From CBDCYS01 sp965224215 (lineage in GTDB: Bacteria > Acidobacteriota > Terriglobia > Bryobacterales > UBA6623), in NCBI GenBank assembly GCA_965224215.1, contig CBDCYS010000032.1, positions 1 through 64,000 on the forward strand: a DNA stretch of 64,000 nucleotides, given 5' to 3'. Made by a program: the position numbers and the translations under genes. Below are positions 45,011-54,533 of this stretch, piece after piece. The notes below the pieces were generated by a model that did not search any database, had not been told where the DNA came from, and worked only from the letters and a program-made list of their open reading frames with translations. Each line of letters begins with the position of its first letter. The first letter of the stretch is position 1.

Positions 45011-46036
45011 CGGGGTATGCACTTCACTCCCGACTACCCCACATCTTGTGGTTGGCCGGTCCGCCTGCCGCGTAGGTGTTGGACCATCTCTGAATAGGTC
45101 GTGGGCCCAACGGTCGCGGCCTGTTGTACAAGCCGGTAGAAGAGCTTTCCCCGGTGACGAGAGCGTCGTCGATTGAATCGAAACGTATACTCATCCAGGT
45201 AATAGTCCAGGTGTTCACGGCTCACAGCGCCTTGGTGCGTCCCGATCAACCAGCGCTTCAACAGGGCAGCCACCCGGTGAACGTGGGGCAACAGCTCGGA
45301 GGCCGACTGGCTCGAACCGGCCAGAAAGTCGTACTCGTGCCGATAGCCAAGCGCCTCCAGGCCGACGTACCCTTCCCAGCCGTCGGTGTGGATCGTGCTG
45401 TCGGGCTCGACAGCCTCTTGGATGAAGCCGTGCAGCTGTTGCTTGGACGCTCCGCGGATGCGCTTCATACGGATCCTTCCTATCCCTGCGCCGTCTTCCT
45501 CGGCGGCGATGGCTACCAGTGCTTTTTTCTAAGTCTGCCGTCCGCGCAGTCCCTCTTCTGCGCCCCCCACATAGGTCTCGTCGACCTCCACGCGACCGCT
45601 GAGCCGTTCTCGGCCGGGCCGCACCATCGCGCGCCGCAGCTTGTGCAGCAACGCCCAGGCGGTACGGTAGCTTCCCAGACCCAAGATGCTTTGCAGTCCC
45701 AGTGCGCTCGCCCCGTTTTTCTGGCTGGTCACCCACCACATGGTCCGAAACCAGGTGCGCAGCGGCAGGCGCGTGTCCTGGAAAATCGTGCCCGCCGTCA
45801 CCGAAGCCTGATAATCGCATTGCCCACACCGCAGCAGGCCCCGCCGGCTGGGCCGAGCTCTCCGCCCTCCACAGCGGGGACACACAAAACCCTGTGGCCA
45901 GCGCAGTTGCATCAGATACTCGCGACACGCCTGCTCAGTGGCAAAACGCCCCTCAAACTCCTCCAGCGTCCGCGGGTAGTCCTCCACAGCCCCGCATGCT
46001 ATATGTTGGGGTCTCGGGAGTAAAGTGCATACCCCG
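45011..46036 (-). mobile_element. IS1595/ISXO2-type insertion sequence (1,026 bp)
   Basis: Inverted ends start CGGGGTATGCACTT. Both flanks are ATTCCCCATT (45001-45010 and 46037-46046), a clean 10-bp direct repeat; 8 bp is the usual target size for the family, so 2 bp may match by chance. Confidence 0.87.
45034..45987 (-). pseudogene. IS1595-family transposase with internal amber stop
   Basis: An ISXO2-like transposase. Its N-terminal zinc ribbon (FVCPRCGGRRARPSRRGLL then CGQCDYQ) and the DDE domain (VEVDETYVGGAEEGLRGRQT; IHTDGWEGYVGLEALGYRHE; HLDYYLDEYTFRFNRRRS) are clear. The frame is broken by one TAG (45529-45531) between RGRQT and KKALVAIAAEE, where relatives have an amino acid. The frame is otherwise open from 45987 to 45034. 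A point nonsense mutation makes this copy non-autonomous unless the codon is read through. Confidence 0.87.
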
Positions 46037-46077
46037 ATTCCCCATTTCTTTATTCTTTGTCAAGGAGAGCCATCAGG

Positions 46078-46470
46078 ATGAAAAGCAAGATGAACTGGAA
46101 GACTCTAACCGCTGTGAGCGCCGCCTTCGGGATTTTCGCCGTGGGTGCCTTGTTCGCTCAGATGACTACGCCCAAAAGCGTGATTCATGTCGTCACCCTC
46201 AAATGGAAAGCTGATGCCACGCCGGAGCAAATCGCAGCGGCGCTCAAGGGCGTCGAAACCATAGCCGAAACCTACGACGGCGTCACGCGGGTATGGACGC
46301 GCTCGATCAAAGCGCAGGGTCAGGAGTCAGGCGTGACCGCCGCCTTCGTGATGGAGTTTAAGGACGAGCAGGCGTTGAAGGACTACACCGACAGCGACGC
46401 CCAAAAAGAATGGTACAAGGTTTACCTTCCTGTTCGTGACTTGAGTCGCACTTTCGATATCACAAACTAG
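46078..46470 (+). CDS. Exported Dabb-domain (stress-responsive A/B barrel) protein
   Basis: A 130-aa protein with an N-terminal signal segment (NWKTLTAVSAAFGIFAVGALFA) and a Dabb ferredoxin-like barrel: SVIHVVTLKWKADATPEQIA, AALKGVETIAETYDGV, FVMEFKDEQALKDYTDSDAQ. Function of exported Dabb proteins is unknown. AAGGAGAG lies upstream of ATG 46078. The IS1595 element sits about 40 bp before the start, in what should be the 5' leader, so expression may be lost or driven from the element. Confidence 0.78.
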   Translation: MKSKMNWKTLTAVSAAFGIFAVGALFAQMTTPKSVIHVVTLKWKADATPEQIAAALKGVETIAETYDGVTRVWTRSIKAQGQESGVTAAFVMEFKDEQALKDYTDSDAQKEWYKVYLPVRDLSRTFDITN

Positions 46471-46527
46471 ACGAGGGCGAATGGGCCTTGGCCCCAGCCC
46501 TTGGGGTCCTCGCTGCGTGCAGTAACA

Positions 46528-47057
46528 CCTGAATTATGCACAGATTCACTTTGCGAGTGTGGCTGCGTTCGTAGCGGGTTGGCGGTCGTCGTGAGGTGGT
46601 AGCTCGGCAACTGGCCTTTTGGCTTCTCCGTGTCCGGTTTCCCTTCCCGCCCAGAATCCGCGTCGTCAAAACCTCGCTCGGAAGTGACGTGTTTCCAGTG
46701 CGTTACGGCTAGTGCATAAAAGTTTATGCATAGCGCATAGCCAGGCTCTCAGATCAGCGCCCTCCCGACCACCGGCAGCAAGCCGCCGTAGGGAGTCGGC
46801 TTCCTGCCGCGGAAGTGGTAAGGCGTCGAAGCCCCGATTTTATTGGGCCGCGAGGCCGTCACGGCTGGGCCTTGTTGGACGGGCCTTTGGGAGCTATGCT
46901 GTTTTCGTCTGGTAACCATGTGGGTGACTTCCTTGGGGTTGGCTGGCGAAGCTGGAATCTTTGCCAGCCGACCTTTTTACCCCATGTTTTAGGGGGTCCC
47001 CAATGGTCCCTTGCGGCTCAGCCCTCCTCAGGTCCACGCCGCAGTGCATAATTCAGG
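46528..47057. mobile_element. Internally deleted IS1380 relative (530 bp, non-autonomous)
   Basis: Both ends carry the same CCTGAATTATGCAC inverted repeats as the 1.8-kb copies, and the flanks are a perfect 5-bp duplication, TAACA (46523-46527, 47058-47062). Inside, the left ~220 bp and right ~300 bp resemble the full element, but most of the transposase is gone (junction near GACCACCGGCAGCAAGCCGC at about 46780). Many substitutions separate it from the three full copies, so it comes from an older or sister lineage that could be mobilised in trans. Confidence 0.88.
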
Positions 47058-47655
47058 TAACAGACCACAACCTTTGGGCCAAACGCGGACTTTGGCTTGG
47101 CCCGCCTTGGCGCTGGGGCAGGTCTTTCTCGACGCCGCGGTGGTCTGCGGCGCTCGTGTGTCGGCGCGCCAAGTGCTGATGCTGCGCCCCCCTCAATGCT
47201 TGCCGGCAGCTTTCCGCCATGCGGAGCTTCGGCAAGAGAAGACGAACACGAGCGAGACGGGCGCATCCCTGTGTCCGCTTTTTTCGGCAAGAACTCTTGC
47301 CGGATGATCCATCCCAAAAAATGTTTGCCAGACTTGGCCCCCTTTCCGCGGAAGCTGCGCGTGTCTATTAGATTGCTTGTTTAGGCTACTGAAACTTAAC
47401 TGACGCGAACCTTTCGATTGTGGATTTCTAGAAGGCGAGGCTACAATGCGCGAACTACTGAGAGTCTTTTTTTTGATTGTTCTTGCCGCGGGCTTTGTCC
47501 TTAGCTTTTTGGATTTTTCGGTTAGCGAACTTGCTCCGCTGAAGGCCCTTCTGCAGTAGATAGCCGCGAAGCACATCCCTCGTTGCTCAAGGACTTCTCG
47601 CTGAACCTCTGAATCTGGTTCGCGCATTCTCTACTCTGCTGGGTTTCGCGGGATT
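47058..47655. other. About 600 bp with only one very small ORF
   Basis: Right flank of the deleted element. Apart from the 37-codon ORF at 47445 nothing is supported. GGCAAGAACTCTTGCC near 47287 is a small palindrome. Confidence 0.4.
47445..47558 (+). CDS. Possible 37-aa membrane peptide
   Basis: ATG CGC GAA... encodes MRELLRVFFLIVLAAGFVLS, one hydrophobic helix, then FLDFSVSELAPLKALLQ. GGCGAGG lies about 7 nt upstream. No family is recognised, and it lies in a decayed region, so it may be chance. Confidence 0.25.
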
Positions 47656-48208
47656 TTACGGCCGACCCAAGGTCGCCAGAGAGTCCGGCACTCCATTCGA
47701 CCATGACCGTGTCGCATCAGGCACGAGTTCGCTCTCACGCGTTGTTTGCGGCATTCGAAAAGAAACCGGGTCGGCCCGAGCCGTCACCGCCTGCTGCACG
47801 TCTGGAAAGTCTTCCAGCCGGGGAGGGTCGCCCCCGAGGTTCTCCAGCCGCTGTAGCATTCGAGCTGCCGGCTCGAATTTCTCTGAAGCCAGACGTACCT
47901 TTTCACCCCAATACGCGAGCCGCCCGGGAGACTGCGTCAACACCGCCAACGCCAATCCCAAGCAGTCCAGCGACGGCGAGTCGTTTGCGCTCAAGGCGCT
48001 GGAGCGCTCCAGAAGCTGGCAAGCATCATCGTATTGCCCGACACGGGCTAGCACGCACAGCAAGGCGCTCCAAAACACCGCTTGTTCCTGCTCCTCGTTG
48101 TAGGCCGCCAGGAAGTGATCGAGCGAGCGCGTCTGCCTGCCGCGGCTCTCCTCGATGAGTCCGAGCAGAAAATGCGCCCGGCCTTGGGCCAGGGGGATAT
48201 CAATTGAA
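47656..48208 (-). pseudogene. TPR-glycosyltransferase, 3' part (split by IS1380 copy 2)
   Basis: The C-terminal part of the family-2 glycosyltransferase whose 5' part lies at 50009-51003. Removing the IS and one TTGAA copy restores ...HQQYSIDIPLAQGRAHFLL in frame. This part holds TPR-like helices (FLLGLIEESRGRQTRSLDHF, AYNEEQEQAVFWSALLCVLA) and ends ...DSLATLGRP. It shares its tail architecture with the neighbour at 51007-52515. Confidence 0.82.
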
Positions 48209-50008
48209 CCTGAATTATGCACAGATTCGGCGTAGCCATCGTCGATGGAGTTGTGGCGATAGCGGCACTCGTGTCAACTCAGTGATTTCTCAAGTCGTCT
48301 TTTCTGCTGTTTCCCTCCCCGTTTGAGCCGCCTCCTGATCCCGGCAGGGCAAAAGCGGGCTGGCAAGCGGCGTGTTCCCAGTACGTTGCGGCGAGTGCAT
48401 GAAATTTTATGCATGGAGTGCCCCTCAGCTCAGCGCACCCTCCACCACCGGCGCCAAGCTCGATCCCGGCGGCCCCATCGCCCGCAGCCGTCGCATCAGC
48501 CGTTCAAACAGGCCCTTTTCCTGATAAGGATCGCTGTAGCTGACACCCGTTCTGCCGGCGTGCCGCCAGATCTTGGCCGCCACGAACAGAAAACGCAGCC
48601 GCGCCGTCGCCAGGGTGGTGTGCCGCAGCGTCTCCACGCTGGCCTGGGCTTCGCGGTTGAACAGCAGCAGCCAGCAGTTGAGATTGTAGGCCAGCATGGC
48701 CAACTGAAAGTGATTGCGGTTCATGTCAAAGCGGCGCGAGGGATGGGCCGCCAGCCCGGCGTCGTTGTTGGCCTCCTTGATCAGGTTCTCGGCTCCGGCG
48801 CGCTGATTGTAAAACCACACCACCGCCGCGATCGGCTCGGCCAGATTGGTGACAAACACGCGGTAGGTGTAAGCGCTGGTGGCGAACAACTGGTATTGCT
48901 CGGCCGCGTCGGCCTTGGGCTCGTTTTCGTAACGCAGCGCCAGGAAACGGCAGGCCCGCGCCCAGCCTTGCGGTTGGTAGAGGAATTCGCATTCCGCGTC
49001 CGCGTCGGAGCGGGGGGAGGGTTTCCTTTCTGCTTGCTGCAAGCGCTCGACCAGGCGCCGCGTTTTGCGCGCCACGATGACGAACTGACAAGCCGCCTTT
49101 TCATAGGCCTCCACCGCCTCCCAGCAATAAAAGCCGGAATCGGCCCGCGCCAGGATTTTCTTCACGCCGCCCGGCAAAGTCCGGAAAGCGCTCTCGAGGT
49201 GGGCGGCGATCTGTCGGCCCGTGGGCCGGTCGCCGTTGCGCAACCCGCCCATCAGGTATTCGCGCGTCTCGGCCAGGAAGGTCAGTATCGGCTGGTAGCT
49301 GCGCTTGCCCTTGTTCTTGGGGTTGTAGCTCTTGCGCCCGCCCATCTGGCGGCCGTAGAGGGTATGCACGGTGGTGTCGGTGTCCAGCGTCACCGTCTCC
49401 AACTTCACGTGGGCCGCGGCCCAGACTCGTTCCCGCAGCTGGCGCTGAATGGAAAGGATCTGCTTCGCCACGTTGAGGTGCAGCGAGGCCAGAAAGCGCC
49501 ACAGCGTGGACTGCGGCGGCAGACGCGTCACTTGCAAGATGCCGGTCAGGATGGGGTCGCGAGCGATGAAGCGGAGTTGGTTGAGCCGCGCAAAGCCGAC
49601 ATAGAGGCCGAGCACGAGGGCCAGCACGAACTGGTAGGGGCTCATGGCTCGGGTGATCCGTTTGGTCGTGAGGGTTTCTTCCAGCAGCGCTTGGAAGCCG
49701 AGTTTTTCGAGCAGGGTGGCGACGGGCAGCAAGCCGCCGTAGGGAGTCAGATTCTTGCCACGGAAGTGATAGGGCGTGGCAGCCCCGATTTTATTGGGCC
49801 GCGGGGCCCTCGCGCCGGGGCCTTGTTTGACGGGCCTTCGGGAGCTATGCTGTTTTCGTTTGGTAACCATTTGGGTGACCTCCTTGGGATTGACTGGCGA
49901 AGCTGAAATCTTTGCCAGCCTACCTTTTTACCCCATGTTTTCGGGGGTCCCCAAATGGTTCCTGGCGGCTCAGCCCTCACCAGGTGCACCGGCAGTGCAT
50001 AATTCAGG
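48209..50008 (-). mobile_element. IS1380-family element, copy 2 (1,800 bp)
   Basis: Same ends and length as copies 1 and 3. Perfect 5-bp duplication TTGAA (48204-48208 and 50009-50013). It splits the TPR-glycosyltransferase. Confidence 0.95.
48425..49870 (-). CDS. IS1380-family transposase (copy 2)
   Basis: A 481-aa transposase nearly identical to copies 1 and 3, with a handful of substitutions (QQAERKPS for QQAEWKPS, KADAAEQ for KAGAAEQ, YNLNCW for YNRNCW, SYSDPYQ for SYSDHYQ). Catalytic motifs are intact. The substitutions mark it as a slightly older or separately arrived copy. Confidence 0.92.
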   Translation of the reverse strand: MVTKRKQHSSRRPVKQGPGARAPRPNKIGAATPYHFRGKNLTPYGGLLPVATLLEKLGFQALLEETLTTKRITRAMSPYQFVLALVLGLYVGFARLNQLRFIARDPILTGILQVTRLPPQSTLWRFLASLHLNVAKQILSIQRQLRERVWAAAHVKLETVTLDTDTTVHTLYGRQMGGRKSYNPKNKGKRSYQPILTFLAETREYLMGGLRNGDRPTGRQIAAHLESAFRTLPGGVKKILARADSGFYCWEAVEAYEKAACQFVIVARKTRRLVERLQQAERKPSPRSDADAECEFLYQPQGWARACRFLALRYENEPKADAAEQYQLFATSAYTYRVFVTNLAEPIAAVVWFYNQRAGAENLIKEANNDAGLAAHPSRRFDMNRNHFQLAMLAYNLNCWLLLFNREAQASVETLRHTTLATARLRFLFVAAKIWRHAGRTGVSYSDPYQEKGLFERLMRRLRAMGPPGSSLAPVVEGALS

Positions 50009-51003
50009 TTGAATACTGCTGGTGCTCGGCGGCCACCTCGACCTCGGCTGCGATTATCCCGCGAAGCAGGACCTCGGCATCTTCCATTTCACCCTTCGCC
50101 GCCAAGGACCGGGCCAGCAGGAATTCGAGCAAAGGAGAAGACCCGTGACGGTCGAGAAGTTCGCGCGCCAGCGTTCCAGCCTCTTCATAGCGGCCCGCAT
50201 CGTTCAGCAATCGGGCACATTCAGCGATTCCGGCGGTGATCCAAGGAACCCGAGGCGGCTCCCCGGGCCATTGCTCGCGCACGTAGGCTACGAATCCTTC
50301 AAAGCGAGTCAGCAGTTCCTGGCCGTTGGCCATATGGGCGTGATGGTAGAGAAAATTCGACCGTACCAGCGGGTTCCGCGCTTCAGGATCTTCTAGCGCT
50401 CGCTCAAGCAACTCGGTGTTGCGCTTGCTCTTTCCGCGCGCGGCAAACACCGATTGCTGATAACCGTAATGGCGGACTCGTGCTTCGATCGTGTGTGTGC
50501 GGATCTCGCTGAGTCCCTGGCCGACCTGCTCATGAACCCGGCCGATGTAGCGAATGCCGGGAGTCATTCGGTAGAGCCGTGGCGCGATCCAGCGGCGTCC
50601 CGTGGTCCCGGTCTCGTTGACATTTTCGAACTGCAGATAGGCTACGTCAAACTCAGCGCCATCGACCGCTTCCCTGATGCGGTAGGCCGTCGAGGGGTCC
50701 AAACGTTCGTCGGCATCGAGGACCAGCATGTAGTCACCGGTGGCTGCCGCGATGGCTTGATTGCGCGCTTCCGCAAAGTGATCGGTCCAGGCGAAATGAA
50801 CCAGCTTGGCGTCATGGGACTCAGCGATGGCCACGGTCCTTGGAGCCCGTATCGACCACGACGATCTCGTCCACGACCCCGAGGACAGAGTCCAGGCATT
50901 GACCGAGATAGCGCTCTTCATCTCGGACAATCATGCACAGGCTAATACGGTGTCTGCGGCGGGCCACTGGGGGCGGAGATCCCTTGCTGCGGTCTCGGTT
51001 CAT
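50009..51003 (-). pseudogene. TPR-glycosyltransferase, 5' part (frameshifted and IS-split)
   Basis: A GT2-family glycosyltransferase with a TPR tail. ATG 51003 starts MNRDRSKGSPPPVARRRHR, then RISLCMIVRDEERYLGQCLD and VVDTGSKDR. At about 50830 a small deletion shifts the frame; the other frame continues VAIAESHDAKLVHFAWTDHF, the DxD-like LVLDADERLD, then YIGRVHEQV and the TPR region. IS1380 copy 2 cuts it at 50009. The stop of the upstream paralogue (51007) is 3 bp before this ATG, so the two are co-translated. It is close in sequence to that paralogue, suggesting tandem duplication. Its acceptor may be flagellin, given fliW-csrA nearby. Confidence 0.82.
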
Positions 51004-51006
51004 GGT

Positions 51007-52515
51007 CTACTCAGGTTTGGGGAGTTGCACGCGAACTCCTTGTTCTATCTCGGGGAAGTCGGAAAGATCGAAGTCCGATCCCGCCGGGTGAGAATCGACT
51101 TGATCTTGAAAGCGGGCGGCTAGCTCACTTTTCGGAACCCAATCGCGGACTCGCTCTTCCCATTTCGGCTGGTCGGGAGAGCAAACCGACAGACTCAGTG
51201 CCAGGCAGAGGCAGTCTATTTCCGGGAGTCCTTGCCGCCACAACGCGGGATTGGCTTGGATCACCCGCAGTGCCTCGTCGTAGCGGCCGCGCTGCACCTC
51301 GACACAGGCGAGACGCAGGACCGGCGGCAAGTGGTCCGGGTCGGTTCACGCGAGCTGTGCGTAGATTTTCGCTGCATCGTCGTAGTGCTCGCGCGTCTCG
51401 GCGATTTCCGCCTGAAGGTGCTGTGCCCGGCGGTAAACCAGACCTAAGTCGAGCGGGAAATGGCGGTACGCCTCCGACATGGGCGGCTCGGGGCCCAGCA
51501 GCACATCCAGTGCCTCTTGGGCAGCTTGGTAGTCACCGGCTTCGGCTCTGGCACGTGCGATCGCCAAGTAAAGCGGAGGGGAGGCGCCGTGCTTCGCCAG
51601 CACGGGGCGGGCACGAACTTCCGCTTCGACATGCTTTCGCTGATCGCTGAGTGACCAGGCGTATTGGGCCATCCCAGCCGGAATCCAAGCGCTGACCGGC
51701 CGACTTTCCAGCTCCGGGTGGGAGTCGACAAACTCGACCCATGCCCGGATTCGCTGCTCCCGCTCAGGCCCCAGTGATCCCCAGCCGTAATAGAAAAGAT
51801 AAAGGCTGCGCTCGATGAGGTCGTTCTCCGGGATCTCCTCCAAGGCTTTTTCGACGAGCCGCAGATTTCTGGCGGCCTTATCCCTCTGCTCAATGGCCGA
51901 ACTTTGGTAGCCGTGATGGAAAATCGCGACGCCAGGCGCCAAGGGCGGGTCCGTTAAAGCGGTGGAACGAGCGGAGAACACGGGCCGCTCGTGGATGCGG
52001 CCGCAATAGCGCACTCCGGCGTTGTTGCGAAACATCCGTATCGCCTGCCAATCGGCGCCCTGTCTCCCTTGCGGGTCGACGTTGATCAGGCGCAGGTGGC
52101 AGGCGTCACCCGCAGCCGACTCGGCGGCCCGCCGAATAAGACCGCGCGATTCCGGCGAGATCCTCTCGTCGCAATCGAGAACGAAGATCCAGCTGCCCGT
52201 GGCTAGCTCCAGCCCGTGGTTCCGGGCCGCGGCGAAGTCGTCCCGCCACGCAAAGTCCACCACCCGCGCGCCACGGCGGCGGGCAATCGAGCGGGTGCGG
52301 TCGCGAGACCCGGTGTCAACGACGATGATCTCGTCCACGTCTTGGCTGGCAGACTGCAGGCAGGTGTCGATGTTCTCCGCTTCGTCAGAGGCAATCATGC
52401 AGAGACTGACCAGCGGCGGCGACCAGGGAGTGCGATCGCCTGCTCGGTCCGATCGCGCGTTGGTCCGGGGCTTCCTGATCAGCCGCGGAAAACTCTTATT
52501 GGATTTCTTTGGGAT
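51007..52515 (-). pseudogene. TPR-glycosyltransferase paralogue with internal TGA
   Basis: A second GT2 glycosyltransferase with TPR tail (about 500 codons). It has LVSLCMIASDEAENIDTCLQ, VDEIIVVDTGSRDRT, FAWRDDFAAARN, VLDCDERISPESRG (DxD-like) and YCGRIHERPV, then TPR-like repeats. The frame is broken by one TGA (51346-51348), YAQLA-stop-TDPDHLPPVLRL, and then runs on to TAG 51007. The start is unclear: AGGAGAGG (52521-52528) is an ideal ribosome site, but the codon 5 nt later is ATC (52515), so a rare start or a point error is possible; the open frame extends to 52647. With the gene after it, it forms a minus-strand operon divergent from the methyltransferase. Confidence 0.78.
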
Positions 52516-52717
52516 GGCAACCTCTCCTGTGTAGTTGGGTGGCCGCGGCCGGGCCAGTTTTTTCTCTGCGATCGTGCTGCGGTCGATTCTTGTCTGACCC
52601 GCACTGGGGAAAAACCGCGTCGCTGCTCTGCGGCGAAGTACAGGCAAGCCTGCCGGTCCCTACTGTGATCGGCTGCCCTGCACGAGCTAGTTAGAGGAAC
52701 GCGAATATCGATGCTCG

Positions 52718-52745
52718 TAAACAGGCCGCTGCGAAAAGCCGATAG
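52718..52745 (+). promoter_or_regulatory. Sigma-28 (FliA)-like promoter
   Basis: TAAA (52718-52721), 16 bp, GCCGATAG (52738-52745), against the consensus TAAA-N15-GCCGATAA. It lies 42 bp before the methyltransferase ATG and would drive methyltransferase-fliW-csrA, linking them to the flagellar regulon. Confidence 0.6.
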
Positions 52746-52787
52746 TTCTTTACTAGAGCGGTCGCAGACTTTCTACTCGCCCGGTGT

Positions 52788-54062
52788 ATGTCGCTAACTT
52801 TTGAAGATCTAGAGCAGTCCGCGGGCCCGGGAGCCGGCGCGGCCGACCCCTTCGATGCCTTTCTCGCCGGGGAATCAACGGTCGTCGGCAGCCCCCGCCA
52901 CTGGTTTGACATGTACTTCCCCGCTCGAGAGTTCAGCGAGGACTTGGATATTCTCGTCACCACCTGCGCTTCCGATCAAGCGGCGCAACTGGCTGTCACG
53001 AACCCGCGCGGCCGCATCGTGGCCATCGATACGGATGCAACTTCCTTGGAACAGGCCGAGGCGCGCAAGCGGAAGCACGCTCTATCCAATCTCGAGATTG
53101 TCGAGCAGAGCGTTGAGGATGTATCCCGGCTCGAGCGCGACTTTGACGTCATATTCTCCTCCGGGGAGCTGTGCTATTCGACGGACCCCTCACTAGGCCT
53201 GAGGGCGCTGCGCGATGCTCTTCGCCCGAGCGGGGTGATCAATCTGAAGCTGATCGGCTCCTATGGCAGACAGGGCGTTCAGTTGTTGCGCCTCATCCTG
53301 GGGATTCTGGGCGCTAAGAGCGGCGAGCCCAAGGAGCGGGCACGGCAGGTGCTGATGTCGCTCGCTTCCAGCGATCCATTTGGCAGCGGAGGCAGCCAAC
53401 TCAAGAGTTGGGCGAGCGATCGGTCTGCTATTGATTTGCTGCTTCAAAACAACGAACACACCTATGACATTCCGGCGCTTTACCGGCTGGTGGAGGGCAG
53501 CGGCCTGCGGGTCCAGCGCCCTCTCTGTCAAGCCCACTATCAGCCTCAATGCACTCTGCTGGCTAACTCAGGCGAGCTGTTTGGTCAGGTCACGGGCCTG
53601 CCGCAAGACAACCAGCAAGCCATTACGGAGCTTTATCGCGGCGGCATGCAGGCTCATGAGTTCATTGTTTGTCGCGACGACCGACCTTCGAGCGAATATG
53701 ACATTTCATTTGCTGACCAGAGATGGCTCAGCTACGTTCCTGTCACCAACCCCGGCCTGAGCATCATCCAAGAGGACTTGCCGCCGGGAGCAGCCGCGAG
53801 GCTGCGCTGGGACTCGCACCACTATCCCGAAATCTCCGCCCTGGTTGATACTCGCCAAGCCGCGCTCTTCAACGCCTGCGACGGTTTTCGCACGATCTCG
53901 GAAGCAATCGCTGGGGCCGGCGGCGGGACGCACGAGAAGACCGATCGGGCATTCGCGAAGAACTTCTTTGAGTCCATGTGGCAGCTGGACTACCTCTGGT
54001 TTCGAATTGGTTCCCGGCGGGCGCTAATGCCTCAGGGACCCTTGTCCGCCGCTCCGATCTAA
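52788..54062 (+). CDS. Class I methyltransferase-like protein with altered SAM motif
   Basis: A 424-aa protein with a Rossmann methyltransferase-like middle: LDILVTTCASDQAAQLA, then GRIVAIDTDATSLEQAEARK, then DVIFSSGELCYSTDPSLGLR. The usual glycine-rich loop (GCGTGQ) reads TCASDQ, so SAM binding may be weakened or changed. The last ~150 residues (YVPVTNPGLSIIQEDLPPGA...) form a separate unrecognised domain. Its position just before fliW and csrA, 6 bp apart and under a sigma-28-like promoter, suggests flagellin or flagellar glycan methylation; this is inference. ATG 52788 has no strong ribosome site. Confidence 0.65.
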   Translation: MSLTFEDLEQSAGPGAGAADPFDAFLAGESTVVGSPRHWFDMYFPAREFSEDLDILVTTCASDQAAQLAVTNPRGRIVAIDTDATSLEQAEARKRKHALSNLEIVEQSVEDVSRLERDFDVIFSSGELCYSTDPSLGLRALRDALRPSGVINLKLIGSYGRQGVQLLRLILGILGAKSGEPKERARQVLMSLASSDPFGSGGSQLKSWASDRSAIDLLLQNNEHTYDIPALYRLVEGSGLRVQRPLCQAHYQPQCTLLANSGELFGQVTGLPQDNQQAITELYRGGMQAHEFIVCRDDRPSSEYDISFADQRWLSYVPVTNPGLSIIQEDLPPGAAARLRWDSHHYPEISALVDTRQAALFNACDGFRTISEAIAGAGGGTHEKTDRAFAKNFFESMWQLDYLWFRIGSRRALMPQGPLSAAPI

Positions 54063-54068
54063 ATCATC

Positions 54069-54530
54069 ATGCCTGGGCTTGGCGACATCGCCGACGAGAG
54101 TATCATTACGTTTCCAGAGGGCCTCCCCGGTCTCGACGACTGCAAGCGATTCGTTATCCTCCGGCCCGAGGGCCTCGAACCAATCTTGTTGTTTCAATAC
54201 GTCGAGGATGAGAACCCGAGCCTGCCGGTCATTCCGGTCAAAGCGGTGAAAGGCGATTACCAACTGCAGATGAGCTCGAGCGACCGGGAGTTGTTGGGGT
54301 TCCCGGATGCGCCGGGCGCGTCTGAGAAAACCCCATTCGAGGCTGAGAAAACCCAAGGCTTACCAGAGAACGCTTTGTGCCTGGCTGTTCTAGTTCTTCC
54401 CGGCGAGGATCTTTCGCCGAACTGCAACCTGTTTGCTCCCATCGTTGTCAACGTAACAACTCGCCGGGCCAAACAGGTGCTGCAACTGGACTCCGATTAT
54501 CCGACGGCATTCCCTTTGCCGAGAGAGTGA
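54069..54530 (+). CDS. fliW: Flagellar assembly factor FliW
   Basis: A 153-aa protein of the FliW family. In Bacillus and Campylobacter it binds flagellin and also CsrA, and so ties flagellin translation to export (family knowledge). The N-terminal IITFPEGLPGLDDCKRFVIL and the C-terminal LFAPIVVNVTTRRAKQ are the conserved blocks. An insert of about 15 residues (GASEKTPFEAEKTQG) separates them. The gene starts 6 bp after the methyltransferase and stops 3 bp before csrA, so all three are one operon. Confidence 0.9.
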   Translation: MPGLGDIADESIITFPEGLPGLDDCKRFVILRPEGLEPILLFQYVEDENPSLPVIPVKAVKGDYQLQMSSSDRELLGFPDAPGASEKTPFEAEKTQGLPENALCLAVLVLPGEDLSPNCNLFAPIVVNVTTRRAKQVLQLDSDYPTAFPLPRE

Positions 54531-54533
54531 ATT

